A stretch of DNA of 64,000 nucleotides from the NCBI GenBank assembly GCA_963712465.1, contig CAVQHY010000006.1, positions 186,001-250,000 on the forward strand. Reading direction: 5' to 3'. This document shows, in pieces, positions 32,334-40,387 of this stretch. The stretch's first letter is position 1, and each line of letters opens with the position of its first letter. Made by a program: the position numbers and the translations under genes. A model generated the notes under the pieces. It saw nothing but the letters and a program-made list of their open reading frames with translations, was not told the DNA's origin and did not search any database. Source of the stretch: CAVQHY01 sp963712465. Lineage in GTDB: Bacteria > Actinomycetota > Thermoleophilia > Gaiellales > Gaiellaceae.

Positions 32334-34043
32334 GTGCTGCGTACAAGCGCGCTTCTTGCCGTCCTCGCGACGCTCGTTCTTCCTGCCCTCGCCGCCGCGC
32401 AGGTCGTGGAGTCGCGCGAGCTGATGCCCGGGGTGACGTACACGAAGGAGGTGCGCTGGCAGGACGGCGGCCCACTCGTCGTCCACACGGTCGTCGCGCC
32501 GAAGCCGGGCGGCCTCTACGGGTTGCGGCCGGTGCTCTCGAACGACCGGATCCTCGGACGGGAGACCGTGTCGGAGATGCAGAAGCGGCTCGCGCTCCAG
32601 GGCACGACCGCCGGAGTCAACGGCGACCTGTTCGCCTGGGAGACCGGGCGCCCGAGCGGGATCCTCGTACGCGACGGTGTCCTCCAGTCCCGGCCGAGTC
32701 CCGGCCGCTCGGCGCTGGGCATCGGGACGGACGGGATGCTGCGCGTGCTCCAGATCGAGTTCTACGGCACGTGGCGGGTCGGCGACGCGCCCCCGGCGCC
32801 GCTCGCGCAGGTGAACAAGGAGCTCGAGCCGAAGACCGGCGCGGTGGCGCTCTTCACCCCTGCCTGGGGAGATCGAGCGCCGCGGACGACGGGGGCTGTC
32901 GATGTCGTGCTCGGCGACCTGCCGCCTGCGGCTCCGAACACCGACCTGTCGGGGCAGGTCGTGAGCGTACGGCCGGCGGGAGGGACGCCGATTCCCGAGA
33001 ACGGCGCCGTCCTCCAGGCGCGCGGTCTCCCTGCGGACCAGCTCCGCGCCGAGGCGGCCGTCGGATCGACGATGACGGTGCGCCTGATCCTCAAGCCGTG
33101 GTGGGAAGGCGTCCCCGACGCAATCGGCGGCGGCCCGCTGATCGTGCGCGACGGGCGGGCGCTCGTGCCCGACGAGCAGTTCACCAGCGACCAGCTCCAG
33201 CCGAAGAACCCGCGCACGGCGGTCGGCCAGCTCGCCGACGGCAGGATCATCCTCGTCGCGATCGACGGCCGCTCGACCGCGAGCCGCGGCGTTCGCATCT
33301 GGGAGCTCGCGCGCGAGCTCGTCCGCTTCGGCGCCGTGACGGCGATGGCACTGGACTCGGGCGGCTCGACCACGATCGCGTTCGACGGGAACGTCCTCAA
33401 CACGCCGTCGGACGGCGCCGAGCGCCCCGTCTCGGACTCGCTGATGGTCTTCTACTACGGCGCCTTCTTGCCCCAGCCCAGCGAGGACGTCGTCTCGCCG
33501 AACGGCGACGGCATCGCCGAGACCGAGGAGCTCGCGTACAAGGTCGTGCGGCCCTCGAGCGTCGACGTGAAGCTCCTCGCCCCCGACGGCTCGATCGTCT
33601 GGCAGGAGCAGACAGTGCGAGACCCCGGGGTGTACCCGCTCGCGCCCGAGCTGCCCCAGCAGGGCCTCTACACATGGACGATCACCGCGGTGGACGACCA
33701 GGGCCTGTCCTCGACGATGACCCGGAACTTCACCGTCAACTCGACGCTCGGGTTCTTCCGCGTCTCGAAGCGCGCCTTCAAGCCGCGACTCGGGCGGACG
33801 GTCGACGTCTCGTTCACGCTGGCGAACGCAGCGAAGATCAACGCGGTCGTGGTCAACGCCCGCGGAAAGGTTGTCCGCCGCCTGCTCGGCAAGCGCGTCG
33901 ATCCCGGCGAGCTCGCGCTGATCTGGGACGGCCGCAACAACCGCCGGCGCCTGCTCGCGCCCGCGACGTACACGCTCCGCGTGAGGGCGTCGAACGAGCT
34001 CGGCGTGGTCAGCGAGGAGCGGCCGGTCGCCGTCCGTCGCTGA
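32334..34043 (+). CDS. Secreted phosphodiester glycosidase-family (NAGPA-like) protein with C-terminal Ig-like domain
   Basis: 569 residues from GTG 32334, preceded by TTGGAGG. A signal peptide spans residues 1-22 (ALAAAQ cleavage). The NAGPA/DUF2233 domain occupies about 45-375 (GTTAGVNGDLFAWETGRPSGILVRDG, AIGGGPLIVRDG, NPRTAVGQLADGRIILVAIDGR, TAMALDSGGSTTI). The last ~190 residues contain FlgD-type Ig repeats (SPNGDGIAETEELAYKV; LIWDGRNNRRRLLAPATYTLRV). Family members remove sugar-phosphodiester caps or act on cell-wall glycans outside the cell. The FlgD-like repeat recurs in the protein at 56.7 kb. Confidence 0.85.
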   Translation: MLRTSALLAVLATLVLPALAAAQVVESRELMPGVTYTKEVRWQDGGPLVVHTVVAPKPGGLYGLRPVLSNDRILGRETVSEMQKRLALQGTTAGVNGDLFAWETGRPSGILVRDGVLQSRPSPGRSALGIGTDGMLRVLQIEFYGTWRVGDAPPAPLAQVNKELEPKTGAVALFTPAWGDRAPRTTGAVDVVLGDLPPAAPNTDLSGQVVSVRPAGGTPIPENGAVLQARGLPADQLRAEAAVGSTMTVRLILKPWWEGVPDAIGGGPLIVRDGRALVPDEQFTSDQLQPKNPRTAVGQLADGRIILVAIDGRSTASRGVRIWELARELVRFGAVTAMALDSGGSTTIAFDGNVLNTPSDGAERPVSDSLMVFYYGAFLPQPSEDVVSPNGDGIAETEELAYKVVRPSSVDVKLLAPDGSIVWQEQTVRDPGVYPLAPELPQQGLYTWTITAVDDQGLSSTMTRNFTVNSTLGFFRVSKRAFKPRLGRTVDVSFTLANAAKINAVVVNARGKVVRRLLGKRVDPGELALIWDGRNNRRRLLAPATYTLRVRASNELGVVSEERPVAVRR

Positions 34044-34065
34044 GCTTCGCCGGGAGGGGCGAGGC

Positions 34066-34071
34066 TAGACT
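34066..34071 (+). promoter_or_regulatory. -10 element TAGACT, leaderless type
   Basis: TAGACT with six bases to ATG 34078. Confidence 0.55.
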
Positions 34072-34077
34072 CCTTCG

Positions 34078-34773
34078 ATGCTCGTTGCGAGCATCACGGG
34101 CACCGTCACGGGCTGGATCGGCGACTACGGCCTCTACGCCGTCTTCTTGCTGATGCTCGTCGATGCGGTCTTTCCCGCCGCGAGCGAGGTGGTCATGGTG
34201 TACGGCGGGGCGCTCGCGGCCGGAGCGTTCGCCGGCCAGAGCGTGTCGCTCTTCGGCTGGGAGCTCGAGTCGACGCTGGGCGCCTACCTCGCCGTCGCCC
34301 TCGCCGGGACGATCGGCTACCTGATCGGCGCGATCATCGGCTGGGCGATCGGCTACTACGGCGGCCATCCGCTCCTCGAGCGGCACGGGCGCTGGCTCCA
34401 CCTGGGGCCCGAGCGGCTCGAGCAGGCCGAGCGATGGTTCGAGCGCCGTGGCGACGCGGCGGTGTTCCTCGGCCGGATCGTTCCCGTCGTCCGCTCGTTC
34501 GTGTCGATTCCGGCCGGCGTCCTCGAGATGCCACTCGGCCGCTACACGGCCCTCACGCTCGCCGGCTCGGCAATCTGGTGCTTCGGCTTTGCGGGAATCG
34601 GCGTCGCCGTCGGGGCGAGCTGGGACGAGTTCCACGACCGCTTCCGCTACGCCGACTACGCGGTCGCAGCCCTGATCGTCGCCGGCGTCGGCTACCTCGG
34701 CTGGCGGCATCTATCGCAAGCGGGCGCGCAAGCGGGCGGTCGAGCCGGTGTAGCAGCCCTCCCGTCGCATTGA
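34078..34773 (+). CDS. DedA-family membrane protein
   Basis: 231 residues. MLVDAVFPAASEVVMVYGGALAAG, the GYLIGAIIGWAIGYYGGHPLLERHGRWLH block and FLGRIVPVVRSFVSIPAGVLEMPLGRY are the DedA/SNARE-associated (VTT) signatures, including the conserved FxGR and R...PAG residues of the re-entrant helices. Family members move phosphatidyl- or undecaprenyl-phosphate lipids across the membrane using the proton-motive force. It is a single gene under its own leaderless promoter and runs convergently into the STAND-WD40 gene with five bases between them. Confidence 0.92.
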   Translation: MLVASITGTVTGWIGDYGLYAVFLLMLVDAVFPAASEVVMVYGGALAAGAFAGQSVSLFGWELESTLGAYLAVALAGTIGYLIGAIIGWAIGYYGGHPLLERHGRWLHLGPERLEQAERWFERRGDAAVFLGRIVPVVRSFVSIPAGVLEMPLGRYTALTLAGSAIWCFGFAGIGVAVGASWDEFHDRFRYADYAVAALIVAGVGYLGWRHLSQAGAQAGGRAGVAALPSH

Positions 34774-34778
34774 GGCCG

Positions 34779-37700
34779 CTATCCGTCGCTCAGCGATGCC
34801 GTGGCGCCGGTGTCGGCGACGATGCGACTCTTCGCACGGCTGATCAGCTCGGCGTCGGTGCCGCAGACGTCGCAGGGCCAGAGACTCACCGTGGCGTCGC
34901 TATTGGCGGTCGCGATCCGTTTGCCATCGGGGCTGAACGCGATCGAGTAGACCCAGTTGGCTCGACCACGGAGGGTGGTGAGCTCGGCCCCGGTGGTCGC
35001 ATCCCAGATGCGGATAGTCTGGTCACCACCGGCGGTGACGATCCGCTTGCCGTCGGGACTGAATGCGATCGACGTGATCAAGTAGGTGTGACCGCGGAGA
35101 GCGGCGACTTCTTCGCCGGTGGTGGCGTCCCAGATGTAACCGGTCTCGCCGCCCGCGAAGGCGATCCGCTTGCCGTCGGGGCTGAATGCGACCGCTTCGA
35201 CCGAGTCGTTGGCGCCGTGGAGGGTGGTGAGCTCGGTACCGGTCTCGGCGTCCCAGATCTGGACGTCCCAGCCGCTTGCGGTGGCGATCCGCTTGCCGTC
35301 GGGGCTGAACGCGACCGAGGAGGCCGTTGGCGCATCGCCGAGCGTGATCGGAAGCTCGACACCCGTGCTCGCGTCCCAGACCCGCGCGCCCTCGCCGCCG
35401 GCAGTGGCGATGCGTTTGCCGTCGGGGCTGAACGCGACCGAGTCGACGAAGGTCTGGCCACTCAAGGTGGTGAGCCTGGCGCCGGTGGTGGCGTTCCAGA
35501 TCCGCGTGCCGTCTCTGGCTGTGGTGGCCAAACGCTCGCCGTCGGGGCTGAACGCAATCGACGTGAGCCATCCTCTGTGGCCACGGAGGGTGGTGAGCTC
35601 GGCGCCCGTGGTTGCGTCCCAGACGATGGCGGTCTGGTCGCGGCTGGCGGAAGCGATGCGTGTTCCGTCAGGGCTGAACGCGACCGCCTCGACCGCGTCT
35701 CGGTGCCCGCGAAGCGCGGTGAGCTCGTCGTCGGCGACGTCCCAGACGCGGACAGTCTGGTCGCCGCTCCCGGTGGCGATGCGTTTGCCGTCGGGGCTGA
35801 ACGCGACAGCGTAGACCGCGTCTGTGTGCCCATGCAGGGCGGCGAGCTCGTCGCCGGTCTCGGCGTCCCAGACACGGGCCGTCTCGTCTCCGCCCGCGGT
35901 GGCGATGCGTTTGCCGTCGGGGCTGAACGCGACGTCGAACACGTCTTCGGTGTGGCCGCGGAGGGTCGCGATCTCGTCGCCCGTGACGGCATTCCAGACG
36001 CGTGCGGTCAGGTCGGCGCTTGCGGTGGCGATGCGTTTGCCGTCGGGACTGAACGCGACCGCCCAGATCACGCTGATGCCCCCGCGGAGGTCTGCAACCT
36101 TGTCGCCCGTGGCAGCGTCCCAGACTCGGGCGATTCCGTCGCTGCTACCGGTGACGATCCGCTTGCCGTCAGGGCTGAACGCGACCCGGTCTGTGACCGC
36201 GCGCCCGTGGATGGTGGTGAGCCTGGCACGAGTGGCGACGTCCCAGACGATGGCGGTGTAGCCGCCGACCGTGGCGATGCGTCTCCCGTTGGGGCTGAAC
36301 GCGACCTCGGTGACGTCGTCGGCGGGCTCGGGAAGGGTAGCGATCTCCGCGCCGGTGTCGGCGTTCCAGACATGGATCTTCGAGCCGTCGGTTGTGGCTT
36401 GCCGTTTGCCGTCGGGGCTGAACGCGAACGCGTACACGCCGCCGAAGTTCGCGAGTTGAGCGCCGGTGTCCGCGCGCCAGAAGCGAAAATCGCCGATGGC
36501 TTCTGACGCGATCAACTTGCCGTCGGGGCTGAACTCGACCGACTCGACGGTGTCCGTGTGACCCGCTAGCACCATCGCGAGGCGGGACTGGCCGATCGCG
36601 CGCGCTAGAACCTCGTGCGCCTCCGACGTGGGAGCCTCCTCTTCCGCTTCGACCGCCAGCCGCAAGCTGGCGTTCGGATCGACCGCGAGCTGCGCCGACG
36701 CCTTCGCGGCGAGCTCTCGCGACCGAGCAAGCCTCGCTTGTCTTCTGGCGATCGTGGCCTGCTCGTTGGACTCTCTTCGTGCAATTACCGCAGCTTTCAA
36801 GTTATCTGCGGCGCTCTCCTCGGCTGCCGAGGCTCGGAGATACAGCCACACGAACAACAGAGCGAGCGCGGCTGCGACGAGCCCGGCTGCAATCAGAAGC
36901 GCGAGTCGCCTCCGCTCGCGGCGCCGCCTCGCCTGCTCACGCCAACGGCTCTGCCAATCGAGAATCGGGGCGGCCAGGGCGTCGTGGTAGATCTCGTAGC
37001 GCGACTCCGCCGTCGGCTTCAGGATGCGGGGATCCCCTGCGAGTTCGTGGAGCACGGGAGCGATGCGCGCCTCGTCGAGCTCGGCATAGGCGGCCAGGTC
37101 CGAGGCGGTCAGCGCGATCTTCGTGCCCGACGGGGTGACGAGATGGCGAAGGATGCGGCCGGCTACGTCGCGCTCGGCCGGGGCCAAGGTCTCGAGAGCC
37201 GTGTCGAGGTGGGTCCGGACGATGCTCTCCGCGCCGCCGAGCCTGCGGAACGTTGCCAGCCGAAGGGTCCGGGAGCCGGCTCTCGACTCCTCGTCCCACA
37301 GCCGCGTCATCACGAGCTGGAGGTACGGGGCGTCGATGCCCTGCGTGCCGCGCGTTCCCGAGTCAACGGCACGCCCTTCGCCGGAAGTACCGACCACGAC
37401 CTTTCCGGCCTCGACTTCGTCCAGCACGGCCTCGACGAGGTCCGGCTCGACCTCGAAGTCGTGGCCCGTCGCCAGCTCCAGCTCGCTCCACCGTGCGACG
37501 GGAAGCTCGATCGCCTCACGGGCCGCATCGCGGTCGAGCCGCTCGACGCGGAGGAGGTGGTCGAGCAGCGCGGGCACGCGTCGCTCCAGCCGGTCGAGCT
37601 TGGCGAGCGTGTCTTCGCGGATGGAGATCAGGAAGTGCGCCGGCAGGTCGACGCGGCGGAGCGCACGGCAGAGCTCGTCGTCGAAGGATCCCTTCGCATC

Positions 37701-38216
37701 CTCGCGCGGCCGGTAGAGGAAGTACTCCTCGAACTGGTCGAGGATGATCAGCAACTGGGCGTCGAGCAGGTCGCTCCAGGCGGCGATGAGGTCGTCGAGA
37801 TGCTCGGCGGATGGCTCGGCGACCGGCGCCGGAGCGAGCTGGGCGGCTGCGTCGCGGATGGCGTTCGCGAGGTCGGCGAGTGGATCGTCGCCGCTCCAGG
37901 TGCCGAACGGGACGACGACGTTGTCCGGCGTCGGCGCCTCGTCGGCCGCGCGCCGCTCCTCGATCTCCTGGTGCGCGTCCTCGCGCAGTCGCCGCACCAC
38001 GCCGGCTTCGAGAATCGAGCTCTTGCCGACCCCGCTGGCTCCGTACAGGACGGTGAGCCGGTAGGCGAGTAGGTTGTCGCAGACGATGTCGCACCACTCG
38101 TCTCGACCGAAGAACCAGGCGGCGTCCTCCTCGCCGAACGGCACGAGCCCCTGGTACGGAGAGCGACGACCCGCCGTGGCGGCCGGAGGCGCAACGACTG
38201 CGGGGATCGTGCTCAC
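34779..38216 (-). CDS. Membrane-anchored STAND NTPase with two seven-bladed WD40 propellers
   Basis: 1145 residues from GTG 38216, which overlaps the stop of the SIR2 gene (GTGA). Residues ~19-420 form an nSTAND1-type NTPase: SPYQGLVPFGEEDAAWFFGRD, Walker A GASGVGKSS (59-67), Walker B LLIILDQFEEYF (155-166) and a sensor region FLISIREDTLAKLDRL, then a winged-helix-like part ending YEIYHDALAAPILDWQ. A basic cluster (430-437) precedes one membrane helix (438-460) and an Ala/Arg/Glu-rich helical linker. Fourteen WD40 repeats (FSPDGKRIAT..D.T.RVWDA.TG) fill 550-1140. Likely a sensor: ligand binding to the propellers triggers the NTPase, which acts with the SIR2 protein encoded upstream. Confidence 0.9.
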   Translation of the reverse strand: MSTIPAVVAPPAATAGRRSPYQGLVPFGEEDAAWFFGRDEWCDIVCDNLLAYRLTVLYGASGVGKSSILEAGVVRRLREDAHQEIEERRAADEAPTPDNVVVPFGTWSGDDPLADLANAIRDAAAQLAPAPVAEPSAEHLDDLIAAWSDLLDAQLLIILDQFEEYFLYRPREDAKGSFDDELCRALRRVDLPAHFLISIREDTLAKLDRLERRVPALLDHLLRVERLDRDAAREAIELPVARWSELELATGHDFEVEPDLVEAVLDEVEAGKVVVGTSGEGRAVDSGTRGTQGIDAPYLQLVMTRLWDEESRAGSRTLRLATFRRLGGAESIVRTHLDTALETLAPAERDVAGRILRHLVTPSGTKIALTASDLAAYAELDEARIAPVLHELAGDPRILKPTAESRYEIYHDALAAPILDWQSRWREQARRRRERRRLALLIAAGLVAAALALLFVWLYLRASAAEESAADNLKAAVIARRESNEQATIARRQARLARSRELAAKASAQLAVDPNASLRLAVEAEEEAPTSEAHEVLARAIGQSRLAMVLAGHTDTVESVEFSPDGKLIASEAIGDFRFWRADTGAQLANFGGVYAFAFSPDGKRQATTDGSKIHVWNADTGAEIATLPEPADDVTEVAFSPNGRRIATVGGYTAIVWDVATRARLTTIHGRAVTDRVAFSPDGKRIVTGSSDGIARVWDAATGDKVADLRGGISVIWAVAFSPDGKRIATASADLTARVWNAVTGDEIATLRGHTEDVFDVAFSPDGKRIATAGGDETARVWDAETGDELAALHGHTDAVYAVAFSPDGKRIATGSGDQTVRVWDVADDELTALRGHRDAVEAVAFSPDGTRIASASRDQTAIVWDATTGAELTTLRGHRGWLTSIAFSPDGERLATTARDGTRIWNATTGARLTTLSGQTFVDSVAFSPDGKRIATAGGEGARVWDASTGVELPITLGDAPTASSVAFSPDGKRIATASGWDVQIWDAETGTELTTLHGANDSVEAVAFSPDGKRIAFAGGETGYIWDATTGEEVAALRGHTYLITSIAFSPDGKRIVTAGGDQTIRIWDATTGAELTTLRGRANWVYSIAFSPDGKRIATANSDATVSLWPCDVCGTDAELISRAKSRIVADTGATASLSDG
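34840..36566 (-). repeat. Fourteen tandem coding repeats (~110-126 bp) of the WD40 propellers
   Basis: The same ~20-base core (minus-strand TTCAGCCCCGACGGCAA and flanks) recurs once per repeat, and several neighbours also share the GTCTGGGACGC.-ACC segment. High similarity between adjacent units suggests recent duplication and possible copy-number change by recombination. Confidence 0.8.
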
Positions 38217-39148
38217 GCGAGCTCGCTTCGCATCGCCTCGACCCAGTCCTCGAGCAGGACGTCGTGGATCTCGACGTTGTGCCGTCGCCAGAACCCCTGG
38301 TCGATCGGATCGGGAGTCTTCTGGATCGCCCAGGAGCCGCGCCGGTGCGGGCCCTGCTGCGACCACGCGTAGCGCAGGATCACCCGGAGGTTCCAGTCCC
38401 GCATGCCGTAGCCGAGAAAGAGGAAGTGGCTGGTCTGCATGCAGGCCATCAGCTGGGCGGGAATGAGCCTCAGGGCGCTCTCGTGTGCCAGGTAGTCGAT
38501 GTAGTCGTCCTCGGTGATCACGTAGCTGTCGCGTGTCTCGTCGCCACGGTCGAATGCGCCGTGGAGCTTGAGCAGGACGGTGCGGCGGGGAAGGTCCAGG
38601 CGGTAGTCGGTGTGACCCTCGATGCGAGCCCGCTCACCGTCGGGGCGCACGTGGACGTACGAGCCGGCCTCGTTCGCGTGAGCCTCGTAGTAGACGACGT
38701 CGAGCTCCTCGCCCGCGTCCGCGAACGCGCGTTCGAGGATGTCGTCGTAGTTCGTCGTGACGATCATCGGGCACGCCGCCGCCGAGCCCGACCCGCCGAG
38801 GGTGGCCGGCAGGTCCGCGAGCAGCTTGTGCACGCGGTTCGCGCGGTACTCGCCCTCGAACAGCGAGTGGAGGGTCTCCCGCAGCGCCGCGTCTCCACCG
38901 GTCGCGAGGCTGACGTGCTGCGCGACGCGGAGCAGGTCGCTCGCGTCGCTGCCGTCGCCCAGGTACTCGCGCGCCAGATGCGTCGCAAGCTCGCCTCCGT
39001 CCGGGAGGTAGCCTCCGGCGAGCCAGTCCGCCGAGTCCCGGTCGCAGCGGTTGACGCCAGCGCCGAGGAACGGGATCACCTTGCCCTTGGCGAGCTGCGT
39101 CCGCAGCGTCCGGCAGAGCACGCGGAGATCGTCCGATTCGTTCGTCAT
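38213..39148 (-). CDS. SIR2-like (NAD-consuming) effector protein
   Basis: 311 residues. SIR2-family NAD site: FLGAGVN (27-33), TTNYD (131-135) with DDILERAF following, the catalytic His 196 in LLKLHGAFD and FLFLGYGMRDWN (243-253). These are the marks of the SIR2_2 group, whose defence members destroy NAD+ rather than deacetylate proteins. The zinc finger of true sirtuin deacetylases is absent. ATG 39148 begins just before the domain; the frame is open further upstream, but the promoter lies there. The overlap with the STAND gene makes a two-gene operon, probably effector plus sensor. Confidence 0.88.
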   Translation of the reverse strand: MTNESDDLRVLCRTLRTQLAKGKVIPFLGAGVNRCDRDSADWLAGGYLPDGGELATHLAREYLGDGSDASDLLRVAQHVSLATGGDAALRETLHSLFEGEYRANRVHKLLADLPATLGGSGSAAACPMIVTTNYDDILERAFADAGEELDVVYYEAHANEAGSYVHVRPDGERARIEGHTDYRLDLPRRTVLLKLHGAFDRGDETRDSYVITEDDYIDYLAHESALRLIPAQLMACMQTSHFLFLGYGMRDWNLRVILRYAWSQQGPHRRGSWAIQKTPDPIDQGFWRRHNVEIHDVLLEDWVEAMRSELA

Positions 39149-39200
39149 TTCCCCATCTCGGCCATCACGGGGACGCCACCCGCGAATCGCTCTCGCAACC

Positions 39201-39229
39201 ATTAGAGCGCGCTCCGGCGCCGCGTTCAA
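39201..39229 (-). promoter_or_regulatory. Promoter TTGAAC-N17-TCTAAT of the SIR2-STAND operon
   Basis: On the minus strand the -35 is at 39224-39229 and the -10 at 39201-39206, 17 bases apart. Predicted start near 39194 gives a ~45-base leader with GATGGGGA before the ATG. Unlike most neighbours, this operon is not leaderless. Confidence 0.55.
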
Positions 39230-39279
39230 GGGTCCGGCCGGCCGACGTCGTTGGCGATTCGCACGTACGAGTCCGCCGA

Positions 39280-39285
39280 TACACT
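39280..39285 (+). promoter_or_regulatory. -10 element TACACT, leaderless type
   Basis: TACACT with seven bases to ATG 39293; it decides against the upstream in-frame start at 39251. Confidence 0.5.
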
Positions 39286-39292
39286 CGCGCAC

Positions 39293-40387
39293 ATGGCCAT
39301 CCCGCTCGTCGACGTGAAGGCGCAGGTGGCACCGCTCGCCGACGAGCTGGTCGAGCGGCTCTCCGAGGTGATTGGATCAGGCCGCTACATCCTCGGTCCG
39401 AACGTCGAGGCGTTCGAGCGCGAGGCGGCTGGCTACCTCGGCGTGGAACAGGCGATCGGCGTCGCCAACGGGACGGACGCGATCGTCCTGACGCTGGACG
39501 CCTTTGGCGTCGGCCCGGGCGACGAGGTCGTCTGTCCCGCGTTCACGTTCTTCGCGACCGCCGAGGCGATCGCGCGCGTTGGCGCGACACCCGTCTTCGC
39601 CGACATCGACCCCACGACGCTCAACCTCGATCCGGATAGCGTCCGTTCACACGTCACGTCGCGAACGAAGGCGATCGTCGCCGTTCACCTGTTCGGCCGC
39701 CCGGCGGCGCTCGGCGACCTACCCGAGGGGATTCCGGTGATCGAGGACGCAGCGCAGGCGTTCGGCGCGCGCCTCGGCGAGCGGCGCGCGGGGTCAGTCG
39801 GCGTTGCGGGCACCTTCAGCTTCTTCCCGACCAAGAACCTCTTCTGTCTCGGCGACGGCGGTCTCGTTGCGGCGAGCGACCTCGAGCTCGCCGAGCGGAT
39901 CCGCGTCCTCCGCTTCCACGGCTCGAAGGACAAGAGAACGTTCGAGGCAGTCGGCTACAACTCGCGACTCGACGAGCTTCAAGCCGCTGCGCTGCGTCTG
40001 TTCCTCCCGCGTCTCGACGGCTGGAACGAGGCCCGCCGCGAGGCAGCGATCCGCTACGCAGAGCTTGGTCTCGGCGAGCTCTGCGCGACTCCCGAGGACG
40101 AGGCGGGGCACGTCTACCACATGTACGTCGTTCGTAGCCCCAAACGTGACCGCATCGCGGCCGGGCTCACTGCCGTGGGGATCGCAAGCGCGTCGTACTA
40201 CACGACGCCGCTCCACCTCCAGCCCGTGTTCGAGCACCTCGGCTATCGCGAGGGAGACCTGCCCGAGACCGAGCGGGCCGCGGCCGAGAACCTCGCCTTG
40301 CCGATGTGGGGCGGTGTCTCGCTCGCACAGCAGGAGCAGGTCGTCGATACGGTGCGCGCATCGCTCTCCGTGGGCGTCCGCTCGTGA
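39293..40387 (+). CDS. DegT/DnrJ/EryC1-type sugar aminotransferase
   Basis: 364 residues from ATG 39293. MAIPLVDVKAQ and GRYILGPNVEAFE at the N-terminus, PAFTFFATAEAI, EDAAQAFGA and the PLP lysine K181 in FSFFPTKNLFCLGDGG place it in the nucleotide-sugar aminotransferase family. It probably aminates the 4-keto (or 3-keto) sugar made by the dehydratase encoded next, giving an amino sugar for surface glycans. The four-base overlap (GTGA) with that gene supports a joint pathway. The exact sugar cannot be told. Confidence 0.9.
   Translation: MAIPLVDVKAQVAPLADELVERLSEVIGSGRYILGPNVEAFEREAAGYLGVEQAIGVANGTDAIVLTLDAFGVGPGDEVVCPAFTFFATAEAIARVGATPVFADIDPTTLNLDPDSVRSHVTSRTKAIVAVHLFGRPAALGDLPEGIPVIEDAAQAFGARLGERRAGSVGVAGTFSFFPTKNLFCLGDGGLVAASDLELAERIRVLRFHGSKDKRTFEAVGYNSRLDELQAAALRLFLPRLDGWNEARREAAIRYAELGLGELCATPEDEAGHVYHMYVVRSPKRDRIAAGLTAVGIASASYYTTPLHLQPVFEHLGYREGDLPETERAAAENLALPMWGGVSLAQQEQVVDTVRASLSVGVRS

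Noticed and set aside
34434..36506. Long repetitive plus-strand open frame opposite the WD40 gene
   Set aside because: It mirrors the WD40 repeats on the other strand. Its apparent protein is a Gly/Asp/Arg-rich periodic artefact, while the minus-strand frame gives a perfect domain order.
34840..36566. Regularly spaced repeats resembling a CRISPR array
   Set aside because: Repeat period is ~110-126 bp, the whole repeat encodes WD40 blades in one frame, and no cas genes are present.
38213..39148. Protein deacetylase (true sirtuin)
   Set aside because: The zinc-binding cysteines of class sirtuins are missing and the motif set is that of the SIR2_2 defence-type group.
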